The notes below the pieces were generated by a model. It was not told the DNA's origin. It searched no databases and saw only the letters and a list, made by a program, of their open reading frames with translations. A stretch of DNA of 64,000 nt. Source: Amycolatopsis cihanbeyliensis. Its GTDB lineage: Bacteria; Actinomycetota; Actinomycetes; Mycobacteriales; Pseudonocardiaceae. Shown here piece after piece: positions 26,744 through 36,451 of the stretch (position 1 is the first letter of the stretch; each line of letters opens with the position of its first letter). The DNA lies in NCBI RefSeq assembly GCF_006715045.1, contig NZ_VFML01000001.1:1054001-1118000 (forward strand), given 5' to 3'. The translations under genes and the position numbers were made by a program.

Positions 26744-27888
26744 CGGCCGGCCTCCGCCACGGGTTCGGCGCTGACCCGGCGCGGGTCCGCGGCGATCGCC
26801 GCCTCGTAGACCCGCACCACCTGGGCGACCACGGTGGCCCAGTCGAACACGGCGACCCGCTCGCTGCCCGCCTCCGCCAGCCGCCGCCTGCGGTCGGGGT
26901 CGTCGAGCAACTCCCCCAGCGCCGTGGCGAGGGCACCGCCGTCACCCGCGGGCGTCAGCACCCCGGCGGCGCCGTCGTCCAGCACGCGGCGAAAGGAGTC
27001 GAGGTCGCTGGCCAGCACCGGGGTGCCCGCGGCCATGGCCTCGGTGAGGATCATGCCGAAGCTCTCCCCGCCGAGGTTGGGTGCGCAGTAGACGTCCACA
27101 CTGCGCAGGGCTCTCGCCTTGGTCTCGTCGTCGACCTGCCCGAGCAGCTCGATGTGCTCGGACAACTCGGGGCCTGCCTGCCGGTACAGGTCCTCGGCCT
27201 CTCCCCTGCCGACCACCAGCAGCCGCAGCCCCGGCAGGTGGGTTCGCAGCCGGTCCAACGCCTCCAGCAGGACACCCATCCCCTTGCGGGGTTCGGTGAA
27301 CCGGCCGACGAACCCGACCGTGCCGCCCTGCCTCGGGTAGCCGTCCAGCGGGACGGCACCGGCGTAGTGACCCACGTCCACCCCGTTCGGGATCTCCACG
27401 GCGTCCCCGCCGAGGTGCTCCACCTGCACCCGGCGCGCCAGCGCGGACACCGCGATCCGCGCGGTCACCTTCTCCAGCAGCGGTCGCAGCACCGGCTGGA
27501 AGGCCAGCAGGGTGCGCGAGCGCGGGGTGGAGGTGTGGAAGGTGGCCACCACCGGCCCCTCGGCCACCTTCAGCGCGAGCAGGGAGAGGCTGGGCGCGAC
27601 CGGTTCGTGCAGGTGCAGCACGTCGAAGGCGTTGTCCCGGATCCACCTGCGCACCCTGGCGTAGGAGACGGGGCCGAACTGCAACCGTGCCACCGAGCCG
27701 TTGTACCGGATACCCAGCGCGCGGCCGGCGGGATGTACGAACGCGGGCAGTTCGGCGTCCTCGTCCGCGGGCGCCAGCACCGAGACCCGGTGTCCCCGCG
27801 CCAGCAACGCCTTGGCCAGGTCCACCACGTGCCCCTGTACTCCACCGGGAACGTCGAAGGAGTACGGGCACACAATGCCGATCTTCAT
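26740..27888 (-). CDS. pimA: Phosphatidylinositol alpha-mannosyltransferase PimA
   Basis: 382 residues, a GT4 glycosyltransferase. The N-terminal VPGGVQGHVVDLAKAL loop, GFVGRFTEPRKGMGVLLEAL and the donor-binding GGESFGMILTEAMAAGTPVLASDLDSFRRVL (E-x7-E) are all present. It transfers the first mannose from GDP-mannose to phosphatidyl-myo-inositol on the cytoplasmic face of the membrane. It follows the acyltransferase gene by 1 bp, in the same order as in M. tuberculosis. Confidence 0.94.
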   Translation of the reverse strand: MKIGIVCPYSFDVPGGVQGHVVDLAKALLARGHRVSVLAPADEDAELPAFVHPAGRALGIRYNGSVARLQFGPVSYARVRRWIRDNAFDVLHLHEPVAPSLSLLALKVAEGPVVATFHTSTPRSRTLLAFQPVLRPLLEKVTARIAVSALARRVQVEHLGGDAVEIPNGVDVGHYAGAVPLDGYPRQGGTVGFVGRFTEPRKGMGVLLEALDRLRTHLPGLRLLVVGRGEAEDLYRQAGPELSEHIELLGQVDDETKARALRSVDVYCAPNLGGESFGMILTEAMAAGTPVLASDLDSFRRVLDDGAAGVLTPAGDGGALATALGELLDDPDRRRRLAEAGSERVAVFDWATVVAQVVRVYEAAIAADPRRVSAEPVAEAGR

Positions 27889-27889
27889 C

Positions 27890-28807
27890 CTAGCCCGATT
27901 CGCCGAGGACCGCGCGCTGCTGGCGCTCCAGGTCGGCTACCCAGAACTTCTGCAACATATGCCAGTCGGCGGGGTGTGCGGCGATGTCCCCTGCCAGCAC
28001 GTCGGCCAGCGCCTGGGTGGCGGCCGGGACCTCCTCCCGCGCGTTCACCCTGATCCGCGGGTGGATCCGCAGGCCCCACCCCTCCTCGGTGAACCAGCAG
28101 CCGACCGGCAGCAGGGCCGCGCCGGTGCTCGCGGCCAGCCGCGCCGGGCCGCCCGGCATCCTGGTCCGCTCACCGAAGAAGGTGACCGGGATGCCGGATG
28201 TGGTCAGGTCACGATCGCCGAGCAGGCACACCACCCTGTTCTCCCGCAGCCGCCGCAGCAGCGTGCGAAAGGACGCGGCCGCGCCCGCGGCGGGCACCAC
28301 CTCGAACCCGAGGGACTCCCGGAACGCGACGAACCGCTGGTACAGCGACTCCGGCCGGAGCCGCTCGACGACCGTGGTGAAGCCGCCGGTGTGGCCGGTC
28401 AACCAGACCCCGGCCGCGTCCCAGTTGCCGGAGTGGGACAGCGCGAGCACCGCGCCGTTTCCCTCGGCCAGCGCGGCGTCCAGGTTCTCCACGCCGCTGG
28501 CCGACTGCTCCACCCGGTGCCGGACGCTGTCCAGGTCCATGGACGGCAGCCGGAACACCTCCTGCCAGTAGCGGGCGTACGAGCGCAGCGAACGCCTGGT
28601 CAGCTCGTCGAGCTCGGAGCCACCCGCCTGCGGCACCACCCGGACCAGGTTGCGCCGCAACTGCTGCACCGAACCGCCACCACGGCGGGCCACGAAGTCG
28701 GCGCCGAGGGAAAAGGCGGTGGCCGTCATACCGGCCGGCAGCATGCTGGTCAGCCGCCAGCCCGCCGCGTAGCCGAGTCCGCCGAGCCGTTCACCGAGTG
28801 CACTCAC
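27890..28807 (-). CDS. Phosphatidylinositol mannoside acyltransferase (PatA-like)
   Basis: 305 residues of the LpxL/HtrB lysophospholipid acyltransferase type. The H-x4-D motif is ALSHSGNWDAAG, and later GDRDLTTSGIPVTFFGERTRMPGGPARLA gives the acceptor-site residues. It should acylate the mannose of PIM1/PIM2. It overlaps the upstream PIP synthase gene (ATGA) and is followed one base later by pimA, forming a coupled PIM assembly operon. Confidence 0.92.
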   Translation of the reverse strand: MSALGERLGGLGYAAGWRLTSMLPAGMTATAFSLGADFVARRGGGSVQQLRRNLVRVVPQAGGSELDELTRRSLRSYARYWQEVFRLPSMDLDSVRHRVEQSASGVENLDAALAEGNGAVLALSHSGNWDAAGVWLTGHTGGFTTVVERLRPESLYQRFVAFRESLGFEVVPAAGAAASFRTLLRRLRENRVVCLLGDRDLTTSGIPVTFFGERTRMPGGPARLAASTGAALLPVGCWFTEEGWGLRIHPRIRVNAREEVPAATQALADVLAGDIAAHPADWHMLQKFWVADLERQQRAVLGESG

Positions 28808-29415
28808 GTCTTGGCCTCCCGTGCCCCCTGCGCCACGGCGATCATCCGCTGCAGCAGTGTCACCACGGACAGCGCCGCCAGCAACCAGAGCGAGACCTCC
28901 ACCGCGTGTGGCACCCCGAACCCCTGCAGCCCGGTGCCCGCCAGCGCGATGATCAACCGTTCGGCGCGCTCGATCAGTCCCCCATCGGCCGAAAGCCCCG
29001 ATGCCTCAGCCCGAGCCTTCACATACGAGATCACCTGGGCCAGCACCAGGCAGACCAGTGCGGCGGCGCCTGCTCGTGCGGGCCCCGCACCGGCAAGACA
29101 CCACCAGGCGATCGCGGCGAACAGCGCGCCGTCGACCAGCCGGTCACAGGTGGCGTCGAGGACGGCCCCGAACGGGGTGCCGTTACCTCGTGCCCGCGCC
29201 ATCGCCCCGTCCAGCAGGTCGAGCATGGCGAAGCCCCACACCGTGAAGGTCCCGGCCAGCAACATACCGCGGGGGAAGAACACCAGCGCGCCGACCGCCG
29301 CCCCCGCCGTGCCCAGCACCGTCATCATGTTCGGCTTCAGACCGGCACGCACCAGGGCGACACCGATCGGATCGGTGACGCGGGAAATGGAGGCGCGCGC
29401 GAAAATGTTGAGCAT
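28804..29415 (-). CDS. pgsA: Phosphatidylinositol phosphate synthase (CDP-alcohol phosphatidyltransferase)
   Basis: 203 residues with several membrane helices. The metal-binding CDP-alcohol motif D-G-x2-A-R-x8-G-x3-D-x3-D is complete: LLDGAMARARGNGTPFGAVLD followed by ATCDR. In actinobacteria this enzyme joins CDP-diacylglycerol to inositol 1-phosphate to make PI-phosphate, the PI precursor. It is the first gene of the PIM operon here, since MarR and YceI genes separate it from the HIT gene it normally follows. Confidence 0.92.
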   Translation of the reverse strand: MLNIFARASISRVTDPIGVALVRAGLKPNMMTVLGTAGAAVGALVFFPRGMLLAGTFTVWGFAMLDLLDGAMARARGNGTPFGAVLDATCDRLVDGALFAAIAWWCLAGAGPARAGAAALVCLVLAQVISYVKARAEASGLSADGGLIERAERLIIALAGTGLQGFGVPHAVEVSLWLLAALSVVTLLQRMIAVAQGAREAKT

Positions 29416-29567
29416 TGGTCCTGTCCGGAGACGGTTCGTGGTTCAGGGCTCGGGCTGCTCAGACGTCGATGAGCTCGTGGTCAATGGGCGAGCAGCAGCC
29501 TATCGGCCCCCTGCTGAGACCCCGGCATGCGCCGCCGGTGCGTCCCCTGTTCGGTACGGAGCGGGCT

Positions 29568-30092
29568 TCAGTGCGGCTGCTCCGGTGGCGGCTCGCCGTC
29601 CTCCGCGGCCAGCGCGGCGGCACACTGCGGGCCCAGTCCGTTGCGGATCGCGGCGCTGATCTCACCGAGCATGGTCACCTGTTCGGGGGTCAGCACGTCG
29701 AAGAGGCTCTGCCGGACGGCCTCGACGTGGCCCGGCGCGGCTTCCTTCAGCGCCGCGAGACCCTCCGCGGTGAGCGAGGCCAGCGAGCCGCGCTTGTCCG
29801 TGGGGCAGGACCGCCTGTTGATCCAGCCGCTGGACTCCATCCGGGCGACCGCGTGCGACAGCCGGCTACGTGAGGAATGACACGCCTCGGCAAGCTCACT
29901 CATCCGTAGGGTCTGCCCCGGGGCCTCGGACAGCGCCACCAGCACCTCGTAGTAGGTGTGCGGCATACCGGAATCGCGCTGCAGCTGCCCCTCGAGATGG
30001 CCCCTGAGCATGCTGACGGCCGCGTTGAACGAGCGCCACACCTGTTGCTCGTGGTCACTGAGCCAGCGAGTTCCGGACATGACGTCCATCAT
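29568..30092 (-). CDS. MarR family transcriptional regulator
   Basis: 174 residues with ATG at 30092 (or 30080). The winged helix includes LRMSELAEACHSSRSRLSHAVARMESSGWINRRSCPTDKRGSLASLT, typical of MarR. It is divergent from yceI, and the intergenic space carries two copies of a palindrome suited to MarR dimers. It probably represses itself and yceI until an inducer binds. Confidence 0.9.
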   Translation of the reverse strand: MMDVMSGTRWLSDHEQQVWRSFNAAVSMLRGHLEGQLQRDSGMPHTYYEVLVALSEAPGQTLRMSELAEACHSSRSRLSHAVARMESSGWINRRSCPTDKRGSLASLTAEGLAALKEAAPGHVEAVRQSLFDVLTPEQVTMLGEISAAIRNGLGPQCAAALAAEDGEPPPEQPH

Positions 30093-30098
30093 ACCCCT

Positions 30099-30149
30099 GG
30101 TTGAGCCCTCAATTAAAGTGCGTTAGCCTCTGGTTGAGGGCTCAATCAA
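30099..30149. promoter_or_regulatory. Twin palindromic operators in the marR-yceI intergenic region
   Basis: Two 18-bp boxes, GGTTGAGCCCTCAATTAA (30099-30116) and GGTTGAGGGCTCAATCAA (30132-30149), each contain the palindrome TTGAG-N2-CTCAA. Their centres are 33 bp apart, close to three helical turns, so two MarR dimers could bind one DNA face. The first box lies 7-9 bp from the marR start codon. Confidence 0.7.
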
Positions 30150-30197
30150 GCGACCTGCATCGCAGGTCACCCACATACCTTTCGAAGGAGCGAGATC

Positions 30198-30746
30198 ATG
30201 AGCGCACCCACCACCGAGATCCCCGGCTACGTCGCGGGCACCTGGGCCATCGACCCCGCGCACTCCGAGGTCAGCTACAGCGTGAAGCACCTGGGGCTGG
30301 CCAAGTCACGCGGCAACTTCACCGCGTTCAGCGGGCAGGTCGTCACCGGGGAGAACATCCTGGACTCCTCGGTGACCGCCGAGATCGACGCCGGTTCCGT
30401 TTCCACCGGCACCACCATGCGCGACGACCACCTGCGCACCGACGAGTTCTTCGATGTGGCCAACCACCCCACCATCACCTTCCGGTCCACCGGCATCCGC
30501 TCCGACGGCGAGGACTACGTGATCGACGGCGAGCTGACCTGGCGCGGGGTGACCAAGCCGGTGTCCCTGCAGGCCGAGTTGAACGGGATCGGCACCAACC
30601 CGGCCAACGACAACGCCACCACGATCGGCGTGTCGGCCGAGACCACCGTGAACCGGCGGGACTTCGGCATCGGGCCGGAGGGCAGCAGCTTCCTCGGCGA
30701 GAAGGTCAAGATCACCCTGGAGATCGAGGCCGCGCTGCAGTCCTGA
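30198..30746 (+). CDS. YceI family protein
   Basis: 182 residues from ATG 30198 with a GAAGGAGCGA ribosome site. It is a YceI lipocalin-like domain: GTWAIDPAHSEVSYSVKHLGLAKSRGNF, DEFFDVANHPTITFRSTGIR and DFGIGPEGSSFLGEKVKITLEIEA. There is no signal peptide, so it is cytoplasmic. Members bind long polyisoprenoids or fatty amides. The divergent MarR gene suggests regulated expression. Confidence 0.92.
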   Translation: MSAPTTEIPGYVAGTWAIDPAHSEVSYSVKHLGLAKSRGNFTAFSGQVVTGENILDSSVTAEIDAGSVSTGTTMRDDHLRTDEFFDVANHPTITFRSTGIRSDGEDYVIDGELTWRGVTKPVSLQAELNGIGTNPANDNATTIGVSAETTVNRRDFGIGPEGSSFLGEKVKITLEIEAALQS

Positions 30747-30767
30747 AGCTCGCCGCGGTCCTGAGAC

Positions 30768-31325
30768 TCAGTGCTCCGGCCAGGCCTCGGACAGCAGCGA
30801 ACGGGTCTGGTCGAGCAACTGGGGCAGCACCTTGGTGTGCCCCACGACCGGCATGAAGTTGGAATCGCCGCCCCACCTCGGCACCACGTGCTGATGCAGG
30901 TGGGCGGCGATACCCGCGCCGGCGATCACCCCCTGGTTCATCCCGATGTTGAACCCGTGCGCGCCGGACACGCCGCGGATCACGGTCATCGCGCGCTGGG
31001 TGAACTCGGCGACCTCGACGGTCTCCTCCGAGGTCAGCTCGGTGTAGTCGGCGACGTGCCGGTACGGCACCACCATCAGGTGTCCCGGGTTGTACGGGTA
31101 CAGGTTCAGCACCGCGTACACCGTGGTCCCGCGCGCCAGGATCAGCGCCTCGGCGTCGTCCATCCCGACCAGCCGGCAGAACGGGCAGCCCTGCGGCTCA
31201 TCGCCTTCCGGCTTGTTCTCGCCCTGGATGTAGGCCAGCCGGTGCGGGGTCCACAGCCGCTGCAACGCGTCCGGGACCCCGACACCGTCCTGCCCGACGT
31301 ACTCCGGTGGGGTGTCAGCGGGCAA
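30768..31325 (-). CDS. HIT family hydrolase
   Basis: About 185 residues. The histidine triad is HLHQHVV in [18 protein letters not shown], and the N-terminal zinc-like CPFCRL plus [21 protein letters not shown] are diagnostic. The frame has no ATG or GTG near its start; a TTG at 31325, overlapping the thrS stop, fits the length of the mycobacterial homologue Rv2613c (a diadenosine tetraphosphate phosphorylase). Start certainty is low, family certainty high. Confidence 0.88.
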   Translation of the reverse strand: MPADTPPEYVGQDGVGVPDALQRLWTPHRLAYIQGENKPEGDEPQGCPFCRLVGMDDAEALILARGTTVYAVLNLYPYNPGHLMVVPYRHVADYTELTSEETVEVAEFTQRAMTVIRGVSGAHGFNIGMNQGVIAGAGIAAHLHQHVVPRWGGDSNFMPVVGHTKVLPQLLDQTRSLLSEAWPEH

Positions 31326-33354
31326 CGAACTCCTCCAGCGCCTCCGCGGTCGGGGAGGCGTTCTCCTTGCGGGCGATCCACTCGGCGATGGCCTCGACGG
31401 CGGTGGCAACCGCGACGCCGTTGATCTGGCCGCCGTCGCGGAACCGGAAGGAGACCGCGCCCGCCTCGACATCCTTGCCGCCCGCCAGTAACAGGAAGGG
31501 CACCTTCTGCGTGGTGTGCGTGCGGATCTTCTTCTGCATCCGGTCGTCGCCGGAGTCCACCTCGGCACGCACCCCCCTGGCGCGCAGGGCCTTCTCCACC
31601 CCGCGCAGGTGCTCGGCGTGGTCCTCGGCGATCGGAATCCCGACCACCTGCACCGGGGAAAGCCATGCGGGGAAGGCACCCGCGTAGTGCTCGGTGAGCA
31701 CGCCGAAGAACCGCTCGATCGAACCGAACAGCGCCCGGTGGATCACCACCGGCATCTGCCGGGAGCCGTCCGACGCGGTGTACTCCAGCTCGAACCGCCG
31801 CGGGTGGTTGAAGTCGAGCTGGATGGTCGACATCTGCCAGGTCCGCCCGATCGCGTCGCGCGCCTGCACCGAGATCTTCGGCCCGTAGTAGGCGGCGCCA
31901 CCCGGGTCGGGTACGAGCTCGAGCCCGGACTCCTCGGCCGCGGCCCGCAGGGTCTCGGTCGCCTCCTCCCATTCGCGCTCCTCGCCGATGAACTTCGCCG
32001 AGTCATCCCGGGTGGACAGCTCGAGGTAGAAGTCGGAAAGCCCGTAGTCCGCCAGCAGATCCAGCACGAAGCGCAGCAGCGACCGTAGCTCGCCCGGCAT
32101 CTGCTCCTTCGTGCAGTAGATATGCGAGTCGTCCATGGTCAGCCCGCGCACGCGGGTCAGGCCGTGCACGACGCCGGACTTCTCGTACCGGTACACCGTC
32201 CCGAACTCGAACAGCCGCAGCGGCAGCTCCCGGTAGGACCGCCCGCGGGACCGGAAGATCAGGTGGTGCATCGGGCAGTTCATCGCCTTGAGGTAGTAGT
32301 CCTCGTTCTCCAGCGACAACGGCGGGAACATGGTGTCCGCGTAGTACGGCAGGTGGCCGGAGGTGTGGAACAACCCGCCCTTGGTGATGTGCGGGGTGTT
32401 CACGAACTCGTAGCCGGCCTCCTCGTGCCGCCGCCGCGAGTAGCTCTCCAGCTCGCGGCGGATGATCCCGCCCTTGGGATGGAACACCGGCAGCCCGGAG
32501 CCGATCTCCTCCGGGAAGGAGAACAGGTCCAGCTCGGCGCCGACCCTGCGGTGGTCGCGCCGCTCGGCCTCGGCCAGCATCTCGAGGTAGGCATCCTGCG
32601 CGTCGGCGGACTCCCACGCGGTGCCGTAGATTCGCTGTAGCTGCGGGTTGCTGTCGTCGCCGCGCCAGTACGCCGCGGCGACCCTGGTGAGCTTGAACGC
32701 CGGGATGTGCTTGGTGGTCGGCACGTGCGGGCCCCGGCAGAGGTCGCCCCACACCCGATCCCCGGTACGCGGGTCCAGGTTGTCGTAGACGGTCAGCGCA
32801 CCCTCGCCGACCTCCATCACCTCGGAGGTGTCCACGGCACCCTGCTCGGACTTGAGATCGACGAGCTCGAGCTTGAACGGCTCGTCTGCCAGCTCCTGCC
32901 GTGCGGCCTCCACCGACTCCACCACCCGGCGGGAGAACCGCTGGGAACCCTTGATGATCTGCTTCATCCGCTGCTCGAGCGCCCGCAGATCCTCCGGGGT
33001 GAACGGCGCGTCCACCGCGAAGTCGTAGTAGAAGCCGTCCCGCACCGGCGGGCCGATGCCCAGCTTCGCGCCGGGGAACCGCTCCTGCACCGCCTGCGCC
33101 AGCACGTGCGCCGCGGAGTGCCGGATCACGCCGCGGCCGTCCTCGGTGTTCGCGGCCACCGGCTCGACCTCGGCGTCCCGCTCCGGGATCCAGGCGAGGT
33201 CGCGCAGGTGGCCATCGGGGTCGCGCACCACGACCACCGCGTCCGCGCCCTTGCCGGGCAGCCCCGCCTCGCGGATCGCCGTGCCCGCCGTAGTCCCGGC
33301 CGGTACCACCACACGCGGGGTGGGTTCGGCTGCGGGTGACAACGGCTGGGACAC
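31315..33354 (-). CDS. thrS: Threonyl-tRNA synthetase
   Basis: 679 residues from GTG 33354. TGS-like N-terminal domain, editing domain ([24 protein letters not shown]), class II catalytic core with zinc ligands in [19 protein letters not shown] and [14 protein letters not shown], and C-terminal anticodon domain ([36 protein letters not shown]). All key residues are present. It overlaps the HIT gene, as in other actinomycetes. Confidence 0.97.
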   Translation of the reverse strand: MSQPLSPAAEPTPRVVVPAGTTAGTAIREAGLPGKGADAVVVVRDPDGHLRDLAWIPERDAEVEPVAANTEDGRGVIRHSAAHVLAQAVQERFPGAKLGIGPPVRDGFYYDFAVDAPFTPEDLRALEQRMKQIIKGSQRFSRRVVESVEAARQELADEPFKLELVDLKSEQGAVDTSEVMEVGEGALTVYDNLDPRTGDRVWGDLCRGPHVPTTKHIPAFKLTRVAAAYWRGDDSNPQLQRIYGTAWESADAQDAYLEMLAEAERRDHRRVGAELDLFSFPEEIGSGLPVFHPKGGIIRRELESYSRRRHEEAGYEFVNTPHITKGGLFHTSGHLPYYADTMFPPLSLENEDYYLKAMNCPMHHLIFRSRGRSYRELPLRLFEFGTVYRYEKSGVVHGLTRVRGLTMDDSHIYCTKEQMPGELRSLLRFVLDLLADYGLSDFYLELSTRDDSAKFIGEEREWEEATETLRAAAEESGLELVPDPGGAAYYGPKISVQARDAIGRTWQMSTIQLDFNHPRRFELEYTASDGSRQMPVVIHRALFGSIERFFGVLTEHYAGAFPAWLSPVQVVGIPIAEDHAEHLRGVEKALRARGVRAEVDSGDDRMQKKIRTHTTQKVPFLLLAGGKDVEAGAVSFRFRDGGQINGVAVATAVEAIAEWIARKENASPTAEALEEFVAR

Positions 33355-33436
33355 GATGGACTCCTTCGCGTACGCGATCTGACGAGTTGACAGTGTGATG
33401 CTAGCCGCCCGCCCCGACCGCGCTCGCCCCCGCCGG

Positions 33437-34051
33437 TCAGCGGATGCTGACGACCTCCTCGAAGTCCAGTCGCGGCAGTCGGTCGAACCACGGGTTGTCC
33501 CCCGGCTTGCCCAGATTGACGACGACCAGGGACCGCCAGCCGCTGCCGGCGAGGAACTCGCGGTCGACGCCGTCGGGGTCGAACCCGCTCATCGGCCCCG
33601 CCGCGAGCCCGGCCGCACGCACGCCGAGGATGAAGTAGCCGACCTGGAGCAGGGCGTTCAGCCGCGCCACTTCCGCCCGCCGCTGCGGGGCGTCGGCGAA
33701 GGCATCCCGTGCCTGGGGTTTGTGCGGAAAGACCTTCGGCAGCTGCTCGTGGAAGTCGATGTCCGCGGCGAGCACGACAGTGACCGGTGCACCGGCGGTC
33801 TTCGCCCGGTTGCCCTCGAACAGGTGCGGCTGCAACCGCTGCCTCGTCTGCTCGCTCCGCAGCACCAGCATCCGCAGCGGCTGGGTGTTCATCGAGGTGG
33901 GTGCCCACTTGACCAGGTCGTAGATGGCCGCGAGCTGCTCATCGGTCACCGGCTCGGGGCTGAAGCTGTTGGCCGTGCGGGCTTCACGGAACAGCAGATC
34001 CTGCGCCTGCGCGGCCAGTGCGAGCGTGTCGGCCGGAGTCGTGGAGGTCAT
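33437..34051 (-). CDS. Nitroreductase family protein (malonic semialdehyde reductase RutE-like)
   Basis: 204 residues from ATG 34051, with AAAGGAAC upstream. The flavin-dependent nitroreductase fold is seen in [44 protein letters not shown] and [21 protein letters not shown]. The pattern matches RutE/HadB-like enzymes that reduce malonic semialdehyde or quinones with NAD(P)H and FMN. It stands alone, transcribed away from the haloperoxidase gene. The exact substrate is unknown. Confidence 0.85.
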   Translation of the reverse strand: MTSTTPADTLALAAQAQDLLFREARTANSFSPEPVTDEQLAAIYDLVKWAPTSMNTQPLRMLVLRSEQTRQRLQPHLFEGNRAKTAGAPVTVVLAADIDFHEQLPKVFPHKPQARDAFADAPQRRAEVARLNALLQVGYFILGVRAAGLAAGPMSGFDPDGVDREFLAGSGWRSLVVVNLGKPGDNPWFDRLPRLDFEEVVSIR

Positions 34052-34344
34052 GGGTGTTCCTTTCGGGTTGACGGACACTTCTAATTTAGTTGAACACTTG
34101 ACCATATTGCCGCCCAAGGTGGTCACGCTCACTCCAGAAGGCAGTACCCCACCGCCAGACGGTCGCCCGCACTGCGCTCGATCAACTTGGTCCAAACGGC
34201 GGAGTTAGTCGCGACATCTCATTGGCAGAATCGAACATACAGGGAAGTCGCAAATAAAATGGGGAGGGCCACCAACTCAGCTCAACCACCAATTTGCTTT
34301 CCAAATCAAACGGCGGCACAAATCTGCCGCCGTGGAGGTATTCT
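34052..34344. other. AT-richer intergenic region between nitroreductase and haloperoxidase genes
   Basis: About 290 bp that is visibly less GC-rich than the genes around it (runs such as TTCTAATTTAGTTGAACAC and CAAATAAAATGGGG). It must carry divergent promoters for both genes. No open frame, RNA gene or clear operator is recognised. Confidence 0.5.
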
Positions 34345-36384
34345 GTGCATTTTGAACGAAAGAGACGACTGAGACTGGCGGGCTATACTGCCGGCATGGT
34401 CGCGGCGATATGCCTGATCGCTCCACCGGCTGCGGTCGCCGACGAGACGGCTCCGCCGGATGTCGCCGTCTCGAGCACCGATCATGTCCTGTATTGGAAT
34501 GACGTACTCATCGACGTTTTCCGGAATCTGAATGGCACGGAAGGCGCACCAACCAGATTGGCCAGAACGGCAGCCATGATGCACGGCGCCGTTTACGACG
34601 CGGCCAACTCCGCACGATGCGTAACCGCGAGCGGCTGCCTCGGGCAGCCGTATCTGACCCGCGTTTCAGTACCGGACGACCCCGCACCGGATCCGAACAG
34701 CGCCATCGATTACGCCGCCTACCGAATACTGACCGATCTCTATCCGCGGAGTTCGTTCCCGCAGTTCGACTTCGACGCGAAACTGCGCACGGCACAGGAG
34801 ACGATCCCGGAGGAAGTCACACAGGAGCAGCGTGACCGGGGTGCGTCCACCGGGAGCAAGGCTGCCCAAGTCATGGCCGTGACCAGGGCAAACGACCGTG
34901 CAGACGAGACGGTCACCTACACGCCGGGCACCCGTCCAGGCGACTGGCGGCCCACCGGATCTGGCCCGGCGCTCACCCCACATTGGGGAATGGTCCGCCC
35001 GTTCACCCTGGATACTCCCAACCATTTCCGACCCTCGTTTCCCGCGGGTGCCGATAACCTCGAGGAGGTGATCGGCTCGGAGACCTACCGGGCCCACCTC
35101 GCGGAGGTACGTCAGGTGGGCAGGCTGCACTCCCCCTCGCGTAGCGCCGACAAGACGGAGGCGGCACACTTCTGGGCCAACGACCTCGACGGAACCTACA
35201 AGCCGCCGGGCCAGTTGCTCGAGCACACCTCGATCATCGCGCGGCAGCTGCCCAGCCAGAACCAGTTCGACAACGCTCGGCTGTTCGCGTTGATGTCGAT
35301 GGCACTCGCGGACGCCGGGATCGCGGCTTGGGACTCGAAGTTCCGGACTGACGTCGACCTCTGGCGACCGGAAACCGCGATCGCGCTGCATCCCACCAAT
35401 CCCGAGCCGAACTGGGAACCCGAGTCGCGGGCGCTCGACGGGGAGACCTTCTCACCGCCGTTCCCCGCGTTCATCTCCGGGCACGCGACCTTCGCCGGAG
35501 CCTGGGCCGGGGTCATGAAACGGTACGTGGGCACCGACAACTTCAGCTGGACGGCGACCACCGACGATCCGTTCGCGGAAGGAGTGACCCGCTCGTTCAC
35601 CACGTTCAGCGGGGCGGCCGAGGAGAACGCTATCGGCCGGGTCTGGCTGGGGGTGCACTACCGGTTCGACGGGGAGTACTCATTGGTCACCGGGGACCGG
35701 GTCGCCGGATGGGTGATCGATCACTTCCTCGGCGGCGACCCGACGCTGGGCGCTGACTCGTTCGAGCGGACGGTCACCGCCGGGTTCGGCGAGGCGGACG
35801 CGGGCGGACCATGGTGGACCGGTGGGCCGGCGGACGCGTACGCGGTGAACGGCGGCGCCGGCCGGATCAGCACACCCGCGGGTACGGGGCGCAGCGTGTA
35901 CCTCAACCGGATCCGTTCCACCGACACCGACCTGCGGTTCGCGGTCAGCACCGACAAACCAGCCACCGGGAACGGGATCTACTTGACGGGTGTCGGACGT
36001 AAGGTCGCGGACGCGGGTACCTACCGGGCGACCGTGACCATCCGGCCGGGCGACGATGTCCGGCTCCAGTTGCGACGAACCGACGGGACCGGTGCGGAGA
36101 CCCCGATCGCGACCGAGCAGCAGATCGCCGGCCTCAGCTACGAGCAGGGCACGGTGCTGCGGGTCCGGCTCCGGGTCGTCGGCACGGGGCCGACCACGGT
36201 GCGGGCCAAGGTCTGGGCCGACGGTTCGGCCGAACCGGCCTGGCAGACCAGCGCTACCGACCGGACCGGGGCGCTCCAGGCCGCGGGGAACGCCGGTGTC
36301 CTGACCTACCTGTCCGGGTCGGCCACCAACGGCCCGGTGACGGTCGAACTCGACGAGGTCGACATCCAGCGGGTGGCCCCCTAA
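34345..36384 (+). CDS. Secreted vanadium-dependent haloperoxidase-like (PAP2 superfamily) protein
   Basis: 679 residues from GTG 34345, six bases after GGAGG. Residues 1-33 form a Sec signal peptide ending in AVA. The region to about residue 470 is PAP2/vanadium haloperoxidase-like: DLWRPETAIALHPTNP, PFPAFISGHATFAGAWAGVMKRY (Ser-Gly-His) and RVWLGVHYRFD (Arg, His). A C-terminal domain of about 200 residues is beta-rich and resembles a concanavalin/LamG-like module. It could be a vanadate-dependent halogenating enzyme or an acid phosphatase; the catalytic His/Arg residues are present. Confidence 0.82.
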   Translation: MHFERKRRLRLAGYTAGMVAAICLIAPPAAVADETAPPDVAVSSTDHVLYWNDVLIDVFRNLNGTEGAPTRLARTAAMMHGAVYDAANSARCVTASGCLGQPYLTRVSVPDDPAPDPNSAIDYAAYRILTDLYPRSSFPQFDFDAKLRTAQETIPEEVTQEQRDRGASTGSKAAQVMAVTRANDRADETVTYTPGTRPGDWRPTGSGPALTPHWGMVRPFTLDTPNHFRPSFPAGADNLEEVIGSETYRAHLAEVRQVGRLHSPSRSADKTEAAHFWANDLDGTYKPPGQLLEHTSIIARQLPSQNQFDNARLFALMSMALADAGIAAWDSKFRTDVDLWRPETAIALHPTNPEPNWEPESRALDGETFSPPFPAFISGHATFAGAWAGVMKRYVGTDNFSWTATTDDPFAEGVTRSFTTFSGAAEENAIGRVWLGVHYRFDGEYSLVTGDRVAGWVIDHFLGGDPTLGADSFERTVTAGFGEADAGGPWWTGGPADAYAVNGGAGRISTPAGTGRSVYLNRIRSTDTDLRFAVSTDKPATGNGIYLTGVGRKVADAGTYRATVTIRPGDDVRLQLRRTDGTGAETPIATEQQIAGLSYEQGTVLRVRLRVVGTGPTTVRAKVWADGSAEPAWQTSATDRTGALQAAGNAGVLTYLSGSATNGPVTVELDEVDIQRVAP

Positions 36385-36388
36385 CGCC

Positions 36389-36446
36389 GGCCGAAGTAAG
36401 GGGATGTGTGCGTGCCGGGTTCGGCGCGCACACATCCCCTTCGGCC
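36389..36446. terminator. Bidirectional terminator between haloperoxidase and glycosyltransferase genes
   Basis: A perfect 15-bp stem AAGGGGATGTGTGCG (36398-36412) pairs with 36427-36441. GGCCGAA/TTCGGCC extends it beyond a small bulge. It lies between two convergent genes and would terminate both. Confidence 0.85.
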
Positions 36447-36451
36447 ATCGC

